Origin: Takakia lepidozioides
Lineage: Eukaryota > Streptophyta > Takakiopsida > Takakiales > Takakiaceae
NCBI GenBank assembly: GCA_030704615.1
Contig: CM060732.1
Span: 72,025,053 to 72,089,052 of the forward strand
DNA: 64,000 nucleotides
Direction: 5' to 3'
Below the pieces are notes generated by a model that made no database searches, was not told the origin of the DNA, and worked only from the letters and a program-made list of their open reading frames with translations. Every line of letters begins with the position of its first letter. Positions within the stretch are counted from its first letter, which is position 1. Position numbers and translations under genes: made by a program. Below are positions 35,120 to 45,720 of this stretch, one piece after another.

Positions 35120-37194
35120 AACCAGTGTCAGATGTGAGAAATAGTGCTGACAAGGTATCCAAACTAGGGGGGTAAAGTCTTTGTTGGAAGGCTTGTTCAT
35201 GGTCCTTCTCTCTACCAGAGGCATAAGCCTTTGAGAATGCAATCAGCTCAGTTGCACTCACCAGCAAGCAAGCCGATTCACACTCAATCCCCAAAAAAAA
35301 CCTTCTAATGGAGGAGATCAACTGGAGTTTGAAGCCAAAGGTGGAAAGGTGGCAATGTGATTTCTATGGTACCAGCTGCTTCTTTTGTATACAATTGACC
35401 CCCAGCAGTATTTGCTTAGGCTTTCTAATAAGCCTGTGCTACAACAGACACATAACCTCCTCAACCTCAGGAGAGTGCTTGGTGTGGGGGATCAATTGGA
35501 GAGACGATGAAGACCTTGCAGCTATAATGCATACTTCACTTTTCCCAAGGCAAAATTACCGAAGGCATGGCTAGTCATGGGCCTTGGATTGTAGTGGATG
35601 GCTGGTTTTTAGAGGTCAGCCAGATCCTCTCCTGCTAAAGGAGAGTGTGTCGTGGGGTTTCATGTCTCCCTGTTCTTTTTCAACTGAAGGAGCTAAAATG
35701 GTAAGATTCAAGAAGCACGATCTGGATTCGGACCTGTTTCTTCCATTTGCTGTTGGGTTATGGAGGTTTTTTTGCTAAGTCCACCAGGGATTGACCATTG
35801 AACATGGTGCCTGTGCACGACAACCTTGGATGAGATCAATGGTCAACAATGTCAAGATCAGACACATAATTCTGCAGGACGGAGCTCCATATATTAATTG
35901 GTAATATAGCTCGATAAGGGAAAGTCGAATCCGCTGCACTTGTCAAAGGTGGACGGTCAGTTCTCTCATGATCAGCTTGAGAACTGAGCTTTACAAGACA
36001 TTTTGCGCAACAACAAAGGAGTGGTCTCACAAGGTAATTGGGTTTATTGCGTTGCTTTTGGGTGGAGGGATAGAAAAGGGACCTTTTTGGTAATTGAAAT
36101 TCTTGGCATTTGTGGAGATTCACAAGGTGAGTGTCAACCTTGTTTCCATGTTGGCCTTTTGGTCTGTGTGAATTTCTTTGAAGTTCCATTGCTCTGAAGT
36201 CTGATCTGAAGTCTGATCAAATGGATGCTTGAGAAATGGATCCTTGACAATAATTACAATCCTGACTGAGTGGGCCACACTGAGTGTATCATGTTTGAGA
36301 GGATGATGCTTCTCAAAATAAAACCTGGGTATCGTTGTGCAGGTGCTGTGCTCATGGTTCCATATTTGGTGGATTCGCACATCCCTTCCCAGGGTGAATG
36401 TGCCCTAGGATGGGCCAAGTGATATGCCTGTGCTGCTGTAGGTCTGTTTATGTTAACGTCAAAGTAGCCTGGAAATATTTAAACTTCCAGAGAGGAGCCT
36501 GCAAATAGTGAACTGCAACCTTTTTATTGCATGTACGTGGGTGTGGCATTAGAGGTAGGCTGGTACTAGTGGATGGATCGAAAATGAATCTCTCAGGAGG
36601 GAAGCCATGATATTTGACTTTTGTCCAGCTATCATGTTTAGTGGAAAGCGCCTCTGCTGGCAAGATCTGCTCAAATGTTTGTAAACTTTGGCACAGCTGA
36701 CAGCTGATCCCTGAGAAGAAATGCTTGAACAATTATACTGTAAAGTTGTTAACACCTCAACAAGGCCTCCCTCAAAGAAGGCAAGGTTGCTATCATTGCT
36801 GTGTCAGAATCCTCAGTGTGGAGGCATTTCAATCTTACCTTGAGGATCTCTGAATCTGGGAGTAAGTAAATGCCTTGTAGTCTGGGTAAAAGCTTCTCTT
36901 GAACACATAGAGCCTAGTGAGTAGATTGCATTTTAGGACTGCAGCTTTGCTCAGTCTCTTTTTGTTGTCATTTTACCTGGTGAACATCTGTCAGGTTTTT
37001 TAAGTAATGGGCTAGCACAATTCTGGCTGCAAGCACATGAATACTTCCTTTGCTCTGAATGGGCTACAAGCCATAATTGCAGATGGAAGAAGGACGTATC
37101 TGGTTTGATAGTCAGGCCACACTGGACGGTTTGCGTTCACCAACCGTGGTTCCCACAACACGGCAAGAGAGCCCGTTTTGTTTTGTTGAGATCT
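35120..37194. other. 3' flank of the NYN-LOTUS gene, no further gene seen
   Basis: Probably begins with the 3' UTR. Short open frames (for example 35308-35574) show no domain. Confidence 0.4.
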
Positions 37195-37387
37195 GTTGAG
37201 ATCTCCCAAACTGCGGGCCCAGCCCTCGTGCTTGCTACTGCTGGAAAGCCCTCAATGAGGAGGGATGCACCGGCTTGGTCTCATGATTTTTGGACCTGCG
37301 GTGTGGGAGATATGGAATTTCAAGTGCTCTTGGTTGTTGGAAATTCGTGAAAGGTAGCAAAGTGGGCTTTCCCGGAACAATGGTTGG
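37195..37387 (+). repeat. Dispersed ~190-bp repeat, copy 2
   Basis: Same family as 14763-14954, with GAGATCTCCCAAACTGCGGG near the start and GGGAGATATGGAATTTCAAG in the middle. Confidence 0.8.
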
Positions 37388-37488
37388 CCCTTCATGGTTG
37401 GCCCTTCATTTGTCTTTTGTGCACCTGAACATAAATGTAAATTAGGTTTCTTTTAAATATTGGTGTTCACAATGTTGTTTGTAGTGTA

Positions 37489-37676
37489 GTTGAGATCTCC
37501 CAACCGTGGGGCCTTTGGCCACGATTTTAGTACCGTTGGAATGCCCTCAATGAGTAGGGGTGCACCGACTTGGTCTCATAATTTTTGGACATGCGATGTG
37601 GGAGATATGGAATTTCAAATACTTTTGGTCGCTGAAAATTTGTGAAAAATAGCAAAGTGGGCTTTCTTGGAATGAC
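37489..37676 (+). repeat. Dispersed ~190-bp repeat, copy 3
   Basis: Same family and orientation as copy 2, about 100 bp downstream of it. Its 5' part is more diverged. Confidence 0.75.
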
Positions 37677-37792
37677 AAAGGCTACCCTAGTGTATCCTGG
37701 AAAGCATTAGAGCAAGTAGCCCAGTTTGGGAGTTTGTGCCTTGCATGTGTGCAACCTACGTAATCTAGGGTTCAAAATTGTGCACCTTCCAA

Positions 37793-39465
37793 TGCTCATC
37801 TCTGTTATTTGTTTTTGGATACTTTCCTGCTGCCACATCGGCAGTTACTTGTCAAAGTCATTCCGAACCACCACAGATCCACCCAACGAGCAAACTTACA
37901 GAATTCAATATGCATCTCAGGGCTCTGATGAGAGGGCAAAACAGGCTGAAATAGGTCGATGAAGAAGGTGCCCTCACCGCATTGTCTTTGTTTTTCCAGG
38001 GCTCCCAGGCTTGCATACGCATTGCAAACACAAACAAATGTGATGTGGTTGGGCTTCACCCCTTCGCGCAGCATTTGTTTATAGGTCTCCAAAGCATTCC
38101 TACCACACCTATGCTTGGTAAATCCTGCCAACATTATCACGTGATCAAAGATCGTTGAGGCATTCTGTTGAACACTTAGTGAGCATCCATGATGCTCCCG
38201 CACTTAACATACATGTTGACAAGGGTGTTGAGTAGAAAAACATTTAGTGTGAATCCACTTTGGATAATGTGAGTGTGCACCTGCTTTCCAGCTTCCAAAC
38301 CTTCCATCTTAATGCACTTAAGCAAGAGACATACATACGTATCTGAATCTGCTGAAATGCCTCCTTGGTTTGGAGTCTATAGAGCCTCTGTCAGGCTGCC
38401 TGCCGCACAAAGTATCCTCACATGCAGGTTTATTGTAGCTATTGATCCAGATCGAATCATAAGTCATCTGGAGCTTGAAGTCGGCCACCTTGGATAAATC
38501 TGTCCACCCACACACTATCCCTGCTCCTTTAGCTATCCATGCCTCTGCACAAATCATACATACATCCTTGTCTTGCTGCTATCAGCTAACAATGACAGCC
38601 TAGATCTAGGAAACACCCAACTCATCACTCTAGTTCATATCCTCAATTGCATCTGCTACTCTCTGTAATCCAACAGGCATTCACCTTTTGCCTCCATTGT
38701 CCCACCATTGACTGGGGTCAGAAAAGTATTCATTCCACAACCTCTCCTCGTCTCTGTTACCTGTTTCTGGATACTTCCATGTTGTCACATTGGTAGTATC
38801 ATGTCAAAGTCACTCCAAACTATCAAAGGTTCACTCAACCAGCTAACTTGCAGAATTCAAGACGAAAATTTAGGGCCGATTGTGATAAGAGGGAAAAACA
38901 TGGTGAAATGTTTTGAAGAATGTGCCTTCATTAGCAGTGCCTGAATTTATCAATTGTACCACTGCTGCTGTGGCTTCCAGTTGACCATCTACCCATGAAG
39001 GTTTCTTGTAGCTATCCTTCCACAGGGAATCATAGGTGATCTGGAGCTTGAAATCCGGCCCTCTTGGATGAATCTGGACCCACATCTCAGGGTCGAATCT
39101 GATGAGAGGGCAAAACAGGCTGAAATAGGTCAAAGAAGAAGGTGCCCTCACCACATTGTCCTTGACATTGTTTCATGACCCATGGAGACTTGCTAGTAGC
39201 TGACACCCCAACTCTCTGGAGAATTGCATCTGCTTCTCTCTGTAGTCCAATAGACATTCACCTTTTTGTCTTCATTGTCCCACCATTGACTGGGGTCGGA
39301 AAAGTGTTCATGCCAAAGCTTCTCCTCATCTTTGTTATCTGTTTTTGGATACTTTCCTGCTGCCACAACGGTAGTAACTTGTCAGGGCCAAGTCTGATGA
39401 GAGGGCGAAACAGGCTGAAATAGGTGGAAGAAGAAGGTGCCCTCACCACATTGTCCTTGACCTTG
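37793..39465. repeat. Local repeat cluster
   Basis: Blocks beginning TTTTTGGATACTTTCCTGCT recur at about 37810, 38765 (diverged) and 39343. A block with GATGAGAGGGCAAAACAGGC then GAAGAAGGTGCCCTCACC recurs at about 37927, 39100 and 39400. Minus-strand frames share DFKLQITYDSLWKDSYKKP-like peptides at about 38440-38500 and 39010-39085. The family is unidentified; it looks like a decayed gene-derived repeat in several copies. Confidence 0.6.
37990..38370 (-). pseudogene. PPR protein pseudogene fragment
   Basis: On minus it reads DSDTYVCLLLKCIKMEGLEA, GKQVHTHIIQSGFTLNVFLL and NTLVNMYVKCGSIMDAH, then a stop, then VFNRMPQRSLIT. After a frameshift it continues ALETYKQMLREGVKPNHITF and VCVCNAYASLGALEK. 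These are classic plant PLS-type pentatricopeptide repeats. Only two to three repeats remain, with one internal stop and at least one frameshift. PPR proteins bind organellar RNA; this copy cannot be functional. Confidence 0.8.
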
Positions 39466-40100
39466 TGTCATGACCCATGGAGGATTTGGCCGACCATCAA
39501 CCCAAAATGACCTCTGTGTGTGTTGCTTGTGTCTGTAGTCAGGTAATGTCGGATTGGTATGTGAGAACCACCACGGTGCAGCTGAGCAGGCAGAGATTGA
39601 AACACGGCATGCTAAGACCAAGCTGAATCTCCCAATAACCTTGTAAACATCATGAAGAATAACAAATCATGGTACTAAGAGCCCCCATTTGCAGGATGGA
39701 CAAACTTCTTCACATCGTGCATTAAGAAAACCACACCTTGCGATTGCGTTTGTCCCACCATTGTGAGAGCTCCTGTTGTGTATTCAAAATCTGTGAACGT
39801 TTCCATCTGCAAATCGCGATCGGCCTATGAAACCTGTTCTGCTGTTCAAGAAGATCAAACAAACGGGCAGTTTGGGCAGTCTCAAAACATTTTGCGCAAC
39901 GAATTCTATTGGCGATTTTCTGATAAGCAGTCCGGGCAGATTGACGAAATTTGACGACAAAACGTGGCGACGATGACGTGGCGACGAAAACGTGGCACTT
40001 TGGCACCCTATTCCTACTCTACGCTAAACTTCCTTCCGACCTTCGGTCGTCGCTAGAATTTCATGCTTTGAAAATTTTGAAGCTAAACCTAATCTAATTG
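39466..40100. other. No gene seen
   Basis: A 94-codon minus frame at 39722-40006 has no recognised domain. Confidence 0.35.
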
Positions 40101-40290
40101 TTGGGCAGCTCATACACAACAGATTGATGCTTGTGTAAAAGGCTTTCTAGAGGATATCTGCAAAGCCCAAACTAATTGTTTATATCAAGGTAAGTTCAAC
40201 TACCGAAGTGAGCCCCTCACATAGTTGCCCAAACTGGGTGTGGGGTCTATGGCCACAAGGCTACGGCAAACGTCTTATGAGTACATTCTA
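40101..40290 (+). mobile_element. LINE 3'-end relic
   Basis: It matches the 3' end of the LINEs at 59-63 kb: CAGATTGATGCTTGTGT, TTTCTAGAGGATATCTG, GGCCACAAGGCTACGGCAAA and the terminal GTCTTATGAGTACATTCTA. It is strongly 5'-truncated and more diverged than those copies. Confidence 0.8.
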
Positions 40291-40426
40291 TGTAGAACAA
40301 AAATCAATAAATTTTATCAAGACAGATTTTTATCAAAACAACTTGGGCATGTATAACTTCAAATAATATGGAAAAACAAAATGCTAATGTGGACAGACCG
40401 AATCCAGATAAAATATGCTTACCAAC

Positions 40427-40655
40427 AGTCAGTAGCTCAGATGGTTAAGTGCACTGAGTGCCACCCAGATGATTCTGGGGTCAAATCTTGCTACTGACGG
40501 GTGTGGTATGGTTCATGGGCGGTGTCCCACTCATTCACCTCCATGGCGCATAAATGAAAGAGGTTATTTTCTCCTCTCACTACTAAGGGGGCTGATTTGT
40601 GAGCTGTCGCTTCCAGGTGTTTCCTTTAAAAAAAATAAAAAATAAAAATAAAAAT
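40427..40655 (+). mobile_element. tRNA-derived SINE, family 1, copy 2
   Basis: A box TAGCTCAGATGGTTAAGTGC, B-box-like GGGGTCAAATCTTG, then a body and an A-rich tail (TTTAAAAAAAATAAAAAATA). Same family as 3576-3800. Confidence 0.75.
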
Positions 40656-40869
40656 GTTTTAAATAAAGACAATATAAGTGATGAATGCCGGAACAAATAT
40701 GCATTAAATAAACAACCAAGTGTTTTCATGAAACCGTGACATTAAATCAAAATCCAAATGATTTGAAATCTAAACCAAGTGAAAATAAAGATGTAAAAGA
40801 TATCTTACAACATTTATAAACCAAATCTACTTGTTTTTTAAAGTGCATTTTAAAAAACAAAATTAATAA

Positions 40870-41055
40870 AAGGAAACCTGGGATCGACTGAGGAAAAAAT
40901 TAAACCCCTTTCGCATAAGCCATTGGGCACACAAGAGGGAACATCACCACCAGACCAAGCGGTCACGAACAATCCACACACCGCGGGTTCGAATCCTGAA
41001 CCACCAGGGCAACACATTGTGCACTTACCAGCTGATGTGCAAATCTACTTGTTGT
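40870..41055 (-). mobile_element. tRNA-derived SINE, family 1, copy 3
   Basis: On minus it carries AGCTGGTAAGTGCACAATG, CCTGGTGGTTCAGGATTCGA and GGCTTATGCGAAAGGGGTTT, matching copy 1. The B box GGATTCGAACCC is well kept. I rejected a true tRNA because the body and tail match the SINE. Confidence 0.7.
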
Positions 41056-41415
41056 ATCAAAACGAGCTAGACTCATTACACCGGTCAAATTATTATCAAA
41101 TGAAACAAGCCTCAAATTGCAATGGGCTCTCTTGCTTTGGCAAAATAAGAGGAAGGGAAAACTGATGAGCATGATTCAGCACACCACAACAATCGGAGGC
41201 TTGATAGTGTAAGGTCCTTTGACCACATTTTCTCCGTTGATTTTAACATGATGCGTAGTCTCTCTCTACAAGACAGCCAATAAATGTTCATCTGTTCATA
41301 AAACTTGAATATAGCCATCTATCTGGACGTTGTTCTCAGAAGTCGTCGCTAGTAGTGCGGAGCAACGCGAAGCCCTAGTTTACGCTTCCTTCGGGAGGCG
41401 TCAAATATTATTATT

Positions 41416-41557
41416 GTTAATGTAGCCCAGTGGTAATGGGCACAGATCACCTCGGAAGTGGCTTTTGGTTCAATCCACTGACTGGTGTCACATAGGTGTC
41501 CACCTTCCTACCGGATACCGGAGGGCAGTTGCCCATTGGGGTCAATAGACACCATAA
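41416..41557 (+). mobile_element. tRNA-derived SINE, family 2, with target duplication
   Basis: A box TAGCCCAGTGGTAATGGGC and B box GGTTCAATCC, followed by a body with GGTGTCCACCTTCC. It is flanked by a perfect 22-bp direct repeat (41394-41415 and 41558-41579, beginning GGAGGCGTCAAATA). There is no poly-A tail; it ends CACCATAA. A decayed relative lies near 14560. Confidence 0.85.
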
Positions 41558-41617
41558 GGAGGCGTCAAATATTATTATTTATTATTATTATTATTACGTC
41601 GTTTCCTCAGGCCATTG

Positions 41618-41995
41618 AGAAACGCCTCTCATTTTTGAATAATTGGGAGTTTATGTCGCGCGTGTGGGACAGGGCACGCACGCCCGCACGGACGAGGGGT
41701 CGCCCTCCCCCGCCCCGCCCACCCCCACCTGCCAGCCGCGCAGCGCGGTCAACAGCCCCGCAGCCGCCCGCGCCCTGCCTGCATGCCGCCCAGCCCGCCC
41801 TTGGACCGCGGCCCCCGCCCGCCTGCCCTCGCCGTTGGGTCCGCCCGCCATCGGGTCCCCAGTGGATCTGCCCGCTGCTGGCGCATGTCCTCAGGCAGAC
41901 CACCCCAGACCGACACAGCAGACCAAGACCTACGTGGCGCGCATCTGCCCGTCCAAATCCGTTTTAATCCAGACCGTCCGGATTTAGGGCATGCC
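41618..41995 (+). repeat. Left GC-rich terminal region of element 2
   Basis: Resembles 16571-16862 in order: CATTTT..ATAAT.GGG, GGACGAGGGG.CGCC, C-rich middle, CCGTCCGGATTTAGGGC. It contains CAGACC three times near 41893-41930. The 160-codon open frame across it is a GC-rich shadow. Confidence 0.5.
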
Positions 41996-42019
41996 ATGGC
42001 ACTCGCCGGTCTCCTCAGA

Positions 42020-42021
<2 letters not shown>

Positions 42022-42052
<31 letters not shown>
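42022..42052 (+). repeat. 31-nt poly-T tract
   Basis: An uninterrupted run of 31 T directly after CTCAGACC. It could be the poly-A of a minus-strand retro-insertion or a slippage tract; no flanking evidence decides. Confidence 0.9.
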
Positions 42053-42838
42053 CTTTGTTGCCGATGTTGCTTGCTACTGTTTGTTGTTTGACTGTTTAGA
42101 ACCAATAGACTCGCCGTTTGTGAAGAATCCCTTTGCATGACTCCATGATCTCTTTGGCAACGTCGGAGTCCATCGTTTCAAGCCACAGCCTCTTTTGTTC
42201 ATATGCTTCTACTATTTTTGCTTTGTTGTTCGCCTATTCGTGGGACTGTTTGAGCGCGGGGAAGTGAGTTACATTGAGTTTACAGTGCAGACTTGAATGG
42301 AAGTATTTAGGTCTTTGCTAACACGTACGACTCATTTTAGCGGATAGCAATTGAGAATCGGTCTTTCCCTTGTTACACTGTCTTGTTCGAGGCTTGTCCT
42401 CCATATAGCATGTGTGGAATGACATTGCAAAAATAGCGGAAGCATATTTGCATGGCTGGCTGTATAAAATTCCAATTTCCTCCCGAGTTCCGTCTCTTTG
42501 GATGTTGTTTGCAGGTGGACCCATCGATGCAGGACGAAATGGGCATGTGTGGCGGAATTTTTTGTGCAACGAACCAGTGGACCTTCCAAGTGTTACCATG
42601 ACAGTGCGGGGATGCAGAGACCTAGCCGGGGGACCATTGAAATGGTGAAACGGGTGGGGACACACTGCAGACACAGGGCAGAGCAGATGGGCAGAGCAGG
42701 AGAAGAGAAGAGTGCACCATGCCAGTCCAGACAAGAAGACCGAACCAACAGACCAGCCTGGAGAACTCTGGTCAGACCCCGACGGCAGACCGAGTGCAGA
42801 CAATCTTTGCCGCACGAATGCGACAGACCAGTGCCACA
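42053..42838 (+). other. Leader of element 2, little coding evidence
   Basis: From about 42640 the plus strand gains CAGACC/CAGACA phrases and a QT-rich frame (PVQTRRPNQQTSLENSGQT), which looks like decayed exon. Before 42500 no signal is seen. Confidence 0.4.
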
Positions 42839-42903
42839 GACCCTTTTGGCAGACCCTTTTGGACGACCCTTTTGGACGACCCTTTTGGCCGACCCTTTTG
42901 GTG
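42839..42903 (+). repeat. 13-bp minisatellite, five units
   Basis: GACCCTTTTGGMC in five head-to-tail copies differing only in the last two bases. It lies inside the CAGACC-rich exon-like region. Confidence 0.9.
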
Positions 42904-42985
42904 GAGACTTAGGGCAGACCATGGAAGTCCTTGGCGGCGGCCATTATTGTGCCGCCGGGACGTTTGATGTTTCGACGACAGTCCA

Positions 42986-45720
42986 ATGGCCGACGTGCAT
43001 GGCCTCGGCGGTCGCACGCGTGCTCATGTCACGCTTAGGAGTGAGCCGTTACGTTGGGGTCCCCGCCCTCGCCACAAAGCCAAGAGAAGGTACTGGTATG
43101 AGCCAAGTGAGTACGATGCTAAAATAGTAGAAGCATTTTTGGACTTGCGCGTAGCAAAGGAGAAAGAGAACTGGCCAAAGGATCGGTTTCAGTGCCCCTT
43201 TTGCCCCGATATTGTCAAGGACAAAGAGACTCTAAACCGCCATGCCCTTGATGGAGGATGCAAAGGTATGGTCCCTGAGAACTTCAAGCCTTGGCCCAAG
43301 CCAAGTTCGTCTAAGGCCGCAAAAGAAATCACTGCAAAGTGTAGGGGTGCGCATGTCGTCGCTCGGTCTGCTGAGGAAGTGCGGCAACGTTTTTACACTG
43401 AAGCCGGCCTGCTGGGCCCCGGCCTCGTTGTGCTAGTGAAGAAAAGGAAGCTCAGTGATGGAGCTAAAAAAAATGTAGACCGCAAAAGTCACAGATCTGG
43501 TAGTACCAGTACTGGCAGACCACGGGATATGAGAGTGAGTAGCAAAGAATTGCAACCAGGTCAGTCCCAGCAGACCACCACCAGCAGACCACAGGCTGCC
43601 GTTTCAACTTTGTCATCCAGTGGATGACTCAAGTGAGGAAGACTCTCATGAAGAGGAGGATCATGTTCAGGACATGTCGATGGAGCGGCCGCGACTACTT
43701 GTGAGACCGTACTTGGTGAACGACCCCATTGGGTACGCCCCGCCGGTACATGACATAACCTCGGACATCCCCATGGAGGAATCACACCCTCAAACAGACC
43801 CACGAAACCCACCACATATCAGACCAAGAAACAACAGACCCTGACTGACGGTCATGGAGATGTAACGGGCACCCCTGTCCGCCTTGGCACATTGAACCTG
43901 CTTCCCCACGGTTTTCTGCCAAACCAGTACCCAGATGAATCAGATCCGGATTTTTTTTTTTTTGTATGCTGAGATCAGGGCAGATACAGCAGACCATTGA
44001 CACAGCCGAGAAGAAGTGGGTGGAGGCACAATCACACCCAAGGGATGAAGACTACAACGGCCTCCAGGTACTCGAACCACTCTTTCTATGGTCTGCCGTA
44101 TTTGAGTGTTTCGATTTCCTGGTTGCAATTAGTGATATGTTATGTTGGGTGTTGTATGTGTGGTCTGCTGCTGTCGGTCTACTGTTCTGGGTCTGCTATT
44201 CTGTACATGGTACTGCATTACTTGTTCTGGCTGTGGTCTGCTCTATAGGTCCAGAACCGTGCGTCTACTTTCCCCTCTTGCAAATCATGCTATAGTGTTT
44301 TTTTTTTATTGTTATATATGTGGTCTGCTGCGAACGGTCTATTGTTTTGGGTCTGCTTTTCGCAACATCGTACTGCAGTTGCTTTGAAAGGTGCACTACT
44401 GTCGTGGTTGTGGTCTGCTGCATGGGTCCACGGTTATGGTCTACTACTATGCTCTACTGGTCTACTGATATGGCCTACTGGTGTATGGTCTACTGGTCTA
44501 CTGTCAGGCCCAATTTTGACTGGTCTACTGCTCTATGGTCTACTGGTCTACTGACTAGTCTACTGGTCTAATGTGAAGGCCAATTTTGCTGTTTGTTTTC
44601 AGGAGGCAAATGCGCAAGACAACCGAGTGTACAGGGCTTTGCAAATCTGGAAGTACAGGTTGAACGGTCCTCCCTTGGAAAATACACTTGTCCGGAATGA
44701 GGTCCATGATATTTGAGACTATATCCTGAGTCTATATCCACAGTCGGCTGATGCCATTGCATCAATTCAGGATGGTACCACTGGCCGCACAACGGGCCCC
44801 CTCCGTCTGCTGTAAAGGCTTTTGAGAGCGCCGGTCAGACTAGCAGACCCGGCTCAGTGGACCTTTCTTCCATGACCCGTCCTCCAGCGGACCTTCGTAC
44901 CTCTTCAGCAGACCCGCAACAGACCACATTGCGTGGTCGAACTGATTTCCCATTTGGCAGACCATGGCGTCCTCCACAGCGGTCTGCAACTGATGAGGAG
45001 GACCCCACTCTTCCGAAGTTTCGTTGTGGGGAAAGCAATCGGCATGTGGACTGGTACAATGAGCTTCACCGCATCGTCGCCTCCCGGTGGATCTTTGCTC
45101 CGCAACACTCCTCAATGGATTTCACGGCGGAGGAGGCCACCCGTGTTGTGGACAAAGCCCGTGAGTATGGAGTGGCGCTTCTGGCAGAGGAGACCGAGCC
45201 ACCGCTTATCGCGCAACTCTTTCTCATGCACGACCCACGCCCACTGGTTATAAGGCACATGGCCATCGCCCACCCAATATTTGGTGTTCGTCCGAAGCAC
45301 TTAGCGAGCTTGACAGAGACTGCTTTTGAGGAGATGGCAAATTGTTTCCTCCGCCGTCAATGGATGCAATTTGGCAATTTCAAGTCTTACACCAAATTAA
45401 AAAAAGACCTTCACAACCTGCGGATGGACCTACTGCACGGAAGCGAAGAGGCTCGGGAAAGCATGTCGGCTGATGAAAGATATTGGACTATGGACCACAG
45501 TCCTAGATCATGGTATGTCATCAGACCTAACAGACCTTGTTAACAGACCTTTTAAACAGACCTTGTCATTGACCACGAACGCAGACCTTCTAGCAGACTT
45601 TATGAACCATGACAACCAACAGAGTTCTGAAGCAGACCACGTCAAGCATCAAACCCCCATGTATTCTTCTGTTTGTTAGCAGACCATGGATGAGTGCTTT
45701 GTTTTTACGTGTTTGTGACC
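42986..45720 (+). pseudogene. MULE-borne zinc-finger/QT-rich gene, truncated before the Ulp1 domain
   Basis: Exon A (42986-44067) encodes YEPSEYDAKIVEAFLDLRV and a finger FQCPFCPDIV...LNRHALDGGCKG (C-x2-C...H-x5-C), then Lys-rich and QT-rich linkers and acidic SSEEDSHEEEDHVQD. It is broken by frameshifts near 43618 and at the T run near 43960. Intron 44068-44602 joins in phase: DEDYNGLQ to EANAQDNRVYRALQIWKYRL. Exon B then has a TGA at 44714, a frameshift near 44800 and the conserved block DEEDPTLPKFRCGES ... MDLLHGSEEARES, matching the Ulp1 gene of element 1. The C48 part is absent because the sequence passes into antisense gypsy gag near 45720. It is probably a DNA-binding or adaptor region of the Ulp1-type protein (inference). 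Confidence 0.65.
44068..44602 (+). other. GGTCTG/GGTCTAC-saturated intron
   Basis: 535 nt, GTACTC donor and TTTTCAG acceptor. I count seven GGTCTGC and eight GGTCTAC on the sense strand and no CAGACC. The flanking exons show the opposite polarity. Confidence 0.75.

Noticed and set aside
40950-41010. Possible tRNA gene (GGGTTCGAATCC B box)
   Set aside because: The surrounding sequence on minus matches the body of SINE family 1; no cloverleaf can be drawn.
41485-42138. Long overlapping Pro/Ala/Arg-rich open frames on both strands
   Set aside because: GC-rich terminal sequence of the MULE-like element lacks stops by composition; no motif or start context.
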